A DNA stretch of 17,890 bases from positions 1 through 17,890 of the forward strand of contig JAFGRZ010000176.1 of assembly GCA_016934895.1 (NCBI GenBank), read 5' to 3'. The DNA is from Candidatus Aminicenantota bacterium (GTDB lineage: Bacteria; Acidobacteriota; Aminicenantia; Aminicenantales; UBA8522). Positions within the stretch are counted from its first letter, which is position 1. Every line of letters starts with the position of its first letter. The notes under the pieces were generated by a model. That model ran no database searches. It had not been told where the DNA came from and was given only the letters and a program-made list of their open reading frames with translations. This document shows, piece after piece, positions 15,310-17,890 of this stretch. Position numbers and translations under genes: made by a program.

Positions 15310-16014
15310 CTATATCCTTTGAAGAATGTCGTCTTCCAAATCCTTTTCACCGAGAAATCCTTTCCCCCAATGGGAAAGGATGATTTTCTCCACGGCAGCG
15401 ATGTCCCTTTTTTCGAGCGCATCCATCAGGTCGAGATGATCCTGAAAGGACCGTTCGAAAAATGAGGGCCGTTCGGTCGAGCCCTTGCCCACGGAAAGGA
15501 GATGGTTGCTTAGGAAGACATACTTGTCGGCCGAGGTGCACAGGCATTGGTACAGATAGTCATTCCCGCAGGCGCGCCAGAGGCGGTCATGGATCCGCAT
15601 ATTCTCGATGACGTATTCATAAACCTTGTTCTGACGGTAGAATTCGCCCAGTTTCGCGGTCATCCGGCGGAACTCGGTGATATCGCCTTCGGATAGGTTG
15701 GGGACGGCCCTCCTCGCCGCCAGCGCGTCCAGGACACGCACGACCTCGAACAGTTCAGCCATCTCTTGCCGCGTCACGGTCGCCACCGTGACTATTTTTC
15801 GGGAGTTGATGATGATGTATTTCTCCGCCGAGAGTTTCCGGAAAGCCTCGCGAACGGGAGTCGTGCTGGCCTTGAAAAGTCTGGCGAACTCCTTCTCCAA
15901 GAGCCTCTGACCGGGTTTGAGGTTCCCCTCGATGATCGCCTTCTTCAAATGGCTGTAAATTGACTCGCTCAGAGTGGCTGGCCGCTCGTACGATTGACCG
16001 AGAACAGAACCCAT
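15310..16014 (-). CDS. GntR-family transcriptional regulator, FCD (FadR) subfamily
   Basis: A 234-residue cytoplasmic DNA-binding regulator. The N-terminal winged helix-turn-helix (about 12-80) shows the GntR signature: IYSHLKKAIIEGNLKPGQRL, then LARLFKAS-type recognition (FARLFKASTTPVREAFRKL), and a wing. The C-terminal all-helical FCD ligand domain (about 85-222) carries the usual metal-binding histidines: His142 in IHDRLW, His193 in DHLDLM and His215 in ILSHW. FCD regulators sense small organic acids, sugar acids or fatty acyl ligands and usually repress neighbouring genes. The start is the ATG at 16014 with GAAGG at 5-base spacing; an in-frame GTG directly upstream would add one residue. 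It is followed closely by the small ORF and the receptor, so it probably controls receptor expression and its own. The ligand is unknown. Confidence 0.92.
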   Translation of the reverse strand: MGSVLGQSYERPATLSESIYSHLKKAIIEGNLKPGQRLLEKEFARLFKASTTPVREAFRKLSAEKYIIINSRKIVTVATVTRQEMAELFEVVRVLDALAARRAVPNLSEGDITEFRRMTAKLGEFYRQNKVYEYVIENMRIHDRLWRACGNDYLYQCLCTSADKYVFLSNHLLSVGKGSTERPSFFERSFQDHLDLMDALEKRDIAAVEKIILSHWGKGFLGEKDLEDDILQRI

Positions 16015-16033
16015 CACAACCTTCTCTATAGCA

Positions 16034-16052
16034 TATATCCTATATTGATATA
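16034..16052. promoter_or_regulatory. Candidate autoregulatory operator of the GntR gene
   Basis: TATATC-CTATATT-GATATA is an inverted repeat with 6-bp arms and a 7-base centre. It lies 19 bases upstream of the GntR ATG, between the likely promoter and the start. Position and symmetry fit autorepression. Because the stretch is AT-rich, some symmetry is expected by chance. Confidence 0.4.
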
Positions 16053-16056
16053 AACC

Positions 16057-16083
16057 TTAATAAATTCAACGGCCGATTGTCAA
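16057..16083 (-). promoter_or_regulatory. Probable promoter of the GntR-receptor operon
   Basis: On the minus strand a perfect TTGACA (16083-16078) is followed after a short 15-base spacer by TATTAA (16062-16057, two mismatches to TATAAT). It lies about 43 bases before the GntR ATG, in the AT-rich leader. The -35 is convincing; the -10 is uncertain because of the spacer. Confidence 0.45.
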
Positions 16084-16312
16084 GATATTATTTCTTTCTT
16101 TGGACGGCCGGGCCTCCCCCAGGCAGGATAAAGAATATGGAAAATACTCGTCGCCGATCTCAGCGGCAATCAGGACTTCCTGGCAGGCGATCCGAGGGGG
16201 GGAGGTCTTACCGCGTCGACGGTCACCGTCTGAGGTTCATGCGTGCTCCTATATGAATCTCAAACCCGTCCGTTCAGGCGGGTTCAAGCGGGGCCACACA
16301 GATAGGCAGCCT
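16084..16312. other. Intergenic stretch without a supported gene
   Basis: This 229-bp stretch lies between the ATPase stop and the GntR promoter. No frame has a ribosome site and family-like sequence. It holds a 13-bp palindrome GACGGT-C-ACCGTC (16218-16230) and the imperfect hairpin at 16263-16284. One minus-strand frame over about 16090-16210 stays open with coding-like composition (QEVLIAAEIGDEYFPYS), but I do not recognise it. It may be a gene remnant. Confidence 0.4.
16263..16284 (-). terminator. Hairpin after the ATPase gene, weak terminator candidate
   Basis: AACCCG (16263-16268) pairs with CGGGTT (16279-16284). Inside, CC (16270-16271) pairs with GG (16277-16278) across a GTTCA loop, leaving one bulged T. 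It lies 28 bases past the ATPase stop on the minus strand. Only three T follow, so termination is uncertain. Confidence 0.4.
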
Positions 16313-17437
16313 TTAAAACTCCAGCTCATCCAGGAATTCGTGAACAGCCGTCATTTCCACCCCTTCGGAGCTCTTTCTCCTCTTGAGGCCGAGGACGGCC
16401 TGCACAGCGCGGACGGTGGGAAAATAGCGCTTGAAATGGAACAAGGACCGCTCGAAGCTGTCATCTCCGGATTTGACCTCGGCCATGAGGACGGGGCGGC
16501 CGTCGGTTACGGCCAGAAAATCCACTTCATGTTTTTCTTTGTCTCTCAGATAGTGGAGCGCGGTTTTCTTCCCAGTCGTATCTTCGATCAGATGGAGTTC
16601 TCGGAGCAGGGCGGTAGCGACTAGATTCTCAAGTCTTGCTCCGAGGTCGTCCTTCACGTCTCCGACATCGTAAAAATAATACTTGGGTGCTTTTAAAAGG
16701 CTCCGGGCGATGTTCCGATGATACGGCCGGACAGGAAATATGACACAGAGCTGCTCCAGAATCCGGAGCCAGTGCCCGACTGTATGGGGAGATACCTGGA
16801 GGTCGTCGGCCAGGGAATTCATCGAAATCGGAGTGCCGACGCGCATCCGGAGCAGATCGATCAGAATCTCGACGGACTTCAGGTCTCTGATCTTCTCGAG
16901 GTCCAGGATATCCTGGCGGATGATCGTATCGATGTGGGTGCGCCTCCAACGGCGGGCCGCCTCCTCGTCTTTGCCGAGGTAGGGTTCCGGAAAACCTCCG
17001 AGTCGCAGCAGCTGATGGACAACATCCTCGGGCTTCTCGTGGAGATAATCGCGGATCTCGCGGACCGATAGGGGATGGAGCCGGTAAGAGAAAAAGCGGC
17101 CGGCCATGGAGTCTCCTCCTCTTCGATAAAGGTCGAGGCGCGCGGAACCGGTGACGAGGATCGCGGGGGGGATGCCCTCCGTGTCGTAGACGCCCTTGAG
17201 CCAGGATTTCCAGTTCTTCATCTTGTGCAGCTCGTCGAAAATGACGAGCTTGGCCTTCCGGTCCCATTCAAGTCTTCGGATCATCTCCCGGTCGGGGCCG
17301 GAATCGAAATTGAGATAGGCGTAAGAACCGAAAAGTTGCCGGGAGAGGGTTGTCTTGCCCACCTGACGGGGTCCGGATACCAGGACCATCTTTTTATCGA
17401 GGTCCCGCTTGATGAATTCTTCCAGGTATCTTCGCAT
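16313..17437 (-). CDS. AAA_14 / DUF4143 ATPase with PD-(D/E)xK-like C-terminus
   Basis: A 374-residue ATPase of the widespread but poorly understood AAA_14-DUF4143 type. Walker A is GPRQVGKTT (22-30), Walker B is KLVIFDELHK (63-72, Asp68-Glu69), and a sensor-like GSARLDLYRR lies at 97-106. A winged-helix-like region (about 195-235) contains SLADDLQVSPHTVGHWLRIL. The DUF4143 part ends with VDFLAV (Asp306) and AEVKSG (Glu320-x-Lys322), matching the D...ExK core of PD-(D/E)xK nuclease folds. There is no transmembrane segment. The start is taken at ATG 17437, which sits 6 bases after a good -10 element, so the message is probably leaderless. A GTG at 17452 would add five residues but lacks a ribosome site. 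It shows no link to the hydrolase genes; these genes are often mobile accessory genes, and the role here is unknown. Confidence 0.9.
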   Translation of the reverse strand: MRRYLEEFIKRDLDKKMVLVSGPRQVGKTTLSRQLFGSYAYLNFDSGPDREMIRRLEWDRKAKLVIFDELHKMKNWKSWLKGVYDTEGIPPAILVTGSARLDLYRRGGDSMAGRFFSYRLHPLSVREIRDYLHEKPEDVVHQLLRLGGFPEPYLGKDEEAARRWRRTHIDTIIRQDILDLEKIRDLKSVEILIDLLRMRVGTPISMNSLADDLQVSPHTVGHWLRILEQLCVIFPVRPYHRNIARSLLKAPKYYFYDVGDVKDDLGARLENLVATALLRELHLIEDTTGKKTALHYLRDKEKHEVDFLAVTDGRPVLMAEVKSGDDSFERSLFHFKRYFPTVRAVQAVLGLKRRKSSEGVEMTAVHEFLDELEF

Positions 17438-17443
17438 ATGACT

Positions 17444-17471
17444 ATTATGCACTAATTTGCAAGAAAGTCAA
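17444..17471 (-). promoter_or_regulatory. Strong promoter giving a leaderless ATPase transcript
   Basis: On the minus strand TTGACT (17471-17466) and CATAAT (17449-17444) are each one base from consensus, with a 16-base spacer. The ATG at 17437 is the seventh base after the -10, which is where transcription should start. No Shine-Dalgarno sequence is present, which agrees with a leaderless message. Confidence 0.65.
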
Positions 17472-17519
17472 AGCTTATTTGTAGTGCGACGCAAAAAAGT
17501 CGATAAGCCAAATTATCTC

Positions 17520-17549
17520 TTGACTCGCTTCTGAATCCCGAGTTATGTT
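17520..17549 (+). promoter_or_regulatory. Possible promoter of the kinase gene
   Basis: TTGACT (17520-17525) and TATGTT (17544-17549, two mismatches) are separated by 18 bases in the AT-rich gap between the divergent ATPase and kinase genes. This would leave a leader of about 105 bases before the TTG at 17660. Moderate to weak evidence. Confidence 0.35.
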
Positions 17550-17659
17550 TTTGGGCGGGATATCTTGGATTTTCGGCAACATCCGCAGCAAGCCTCGATA
17601 GTTTTGCGTTTGCTAAGGTCGAGAGCCTTCTTGAGGGTTAGAGTTAAGGGGATGCGATA

Positions 17660-17890
17660 TTGAAGTGTCCTGAGTGTCATGCGGAGAATCCCGACAACAC
17701 CAAGTTCTGTGGTGAGTGCGGAGCTTCGCTTGGGGTTGATCTGGGCTCGTTATCGCCGACCAGAACGATATTGGGTCCTGTTCTCCATCTGAAAAAAGGA
17801 CAGATGATAGGGGGAAAGTACAAGATCATCGAGAAAATCGGCGAAGGGGGGATGGGGATTGTCTATAAGGCGGAAGACACGAAGCTTAAA
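17660..17890 (+). CDS. Zinc-ribbon Ser/Thr protein kinase, N-terminal part (runs off the right edge)
   Basis: The first 77 codons of a eukaryotic-type Ser/Thr kinase. Residues 3-20 form a zinc ribbon (CPEC at 3-6, FCGECG at 16-21; ligands Cys3, Cys6, Cys17, Cys20). A short linker containing SPTRT (32-36) follows, then the kinase N-lobe from about 50 (YKIIEKIGEGGMGIVYKAED) with the ATP-binding glycine loop at 61-68. The ATP lysine, catalytic loop and any C-terminal domain lie past the window. Kinases with such an N-terminal ribbon are frequent in Acidobacteriota-like genomes and often carry TPR or sensor domains at the C-terminus; that part cannot be seen here. Initiation is at TTG with AAGGGGA (17646-17652) 7 bases upstream; the nearby ATG at 17652 stops after three codons. 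It is transcribed divergently from the ATPase. Confidence 0.9.
   Translation, partial: MKCPECHAENPDNTKFCGECGASLGVDLGSLSPTRTILGPVLHLKKGQMIGGKYKIIEKIGEGGMGIVYKAEDTKLK

Noticed and set aside
15189..15422. Longer version of the small ORF, starting inside the GntR gene
   Set aside because: The upstream part overlaps the FCD domain in another frame and has no start signal. The GTG at 15296 with its strong ribosome site is the better start.

Overview
The window looks like bulk chromosome from a GC-rich, Gram-negative-type heterotroph. It encodes an Oar-like TonB-dependent receptor with an N-terminal carboxypeptidase-regulatory-like domain, several secreted hydrolases with signal peptides, a GWxTD-domain protein beside a TPR protein, and a zinc-ribbon Ser/Thr kinase. 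That mix is typical of Acidobacteriota and their relatives; Candidatus Aminicenantes is my best guess. This is inference from gene content, because there is no rRNA or other marker gene here. I see no tRNA, rRNA, CRISPR array, transposase or phage gene.

Layout. Positions 1-5908 (minus strand) hold a tight operon of exported hydrolases. In transcription order it contains a serine hydrolase of the beta-lactamase/S12 type, a large CocE-type hydrolase fused to a second S12 module, and an amidohydrolase cut by the window edge. Positions 6086-7957 (plus) hold a two-gene island: a small membrane-anchored protein of unknown function and a decayed secreted esterase. Positions 7985-9799 (minus) hold a third S12 hydrolase, read from a TTG start. 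Positions 9927-12370 (minus) hold a TPR protein and a GWxTD protein, 5 bp apart. Positions 12505-16014 (minus) hold a GntR/FCD regulator, a 35-codon small ORF and a TonB-dependent receptor, closely spaced or overlapping, ending in a strong intrinsic terminator. Positions 16313-17437 (minus) hold an AAA_14/DUF4143 ATPase with a leaderless-type promoter. Positions 17660-17890 (plus) hold the start of a zinc-ribbon Ser/Thr kinase.

How it may work together. The receptor would import an unknown ligand through the outer membrane under control of the GntR/FCD regulator. The S12 and CocE-type enzymes and the amidohydrolase would cleave amide, ester or peptide bonds in the envelope or periplasm. A peptide or acyl-peptide scavenging locus fits, but nothing in the sequence fixes the substrate.

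The most distinctive points are these: the CocE-S12 fusion and its paralogues within 9.4 kb; the esterase pseudogene with a nonsense codon and an internal out-of-frame deletion that leaves its last codons readable; the small ORF with an almost complete anti-Shine-Dalgarno match that overlaps the receptor start; an in-frame TPR-tail-like fossil behind the GWxTD gene; and the leaderless promoter of the ATPase. I did not find a clear, wholly new multi-gene system.
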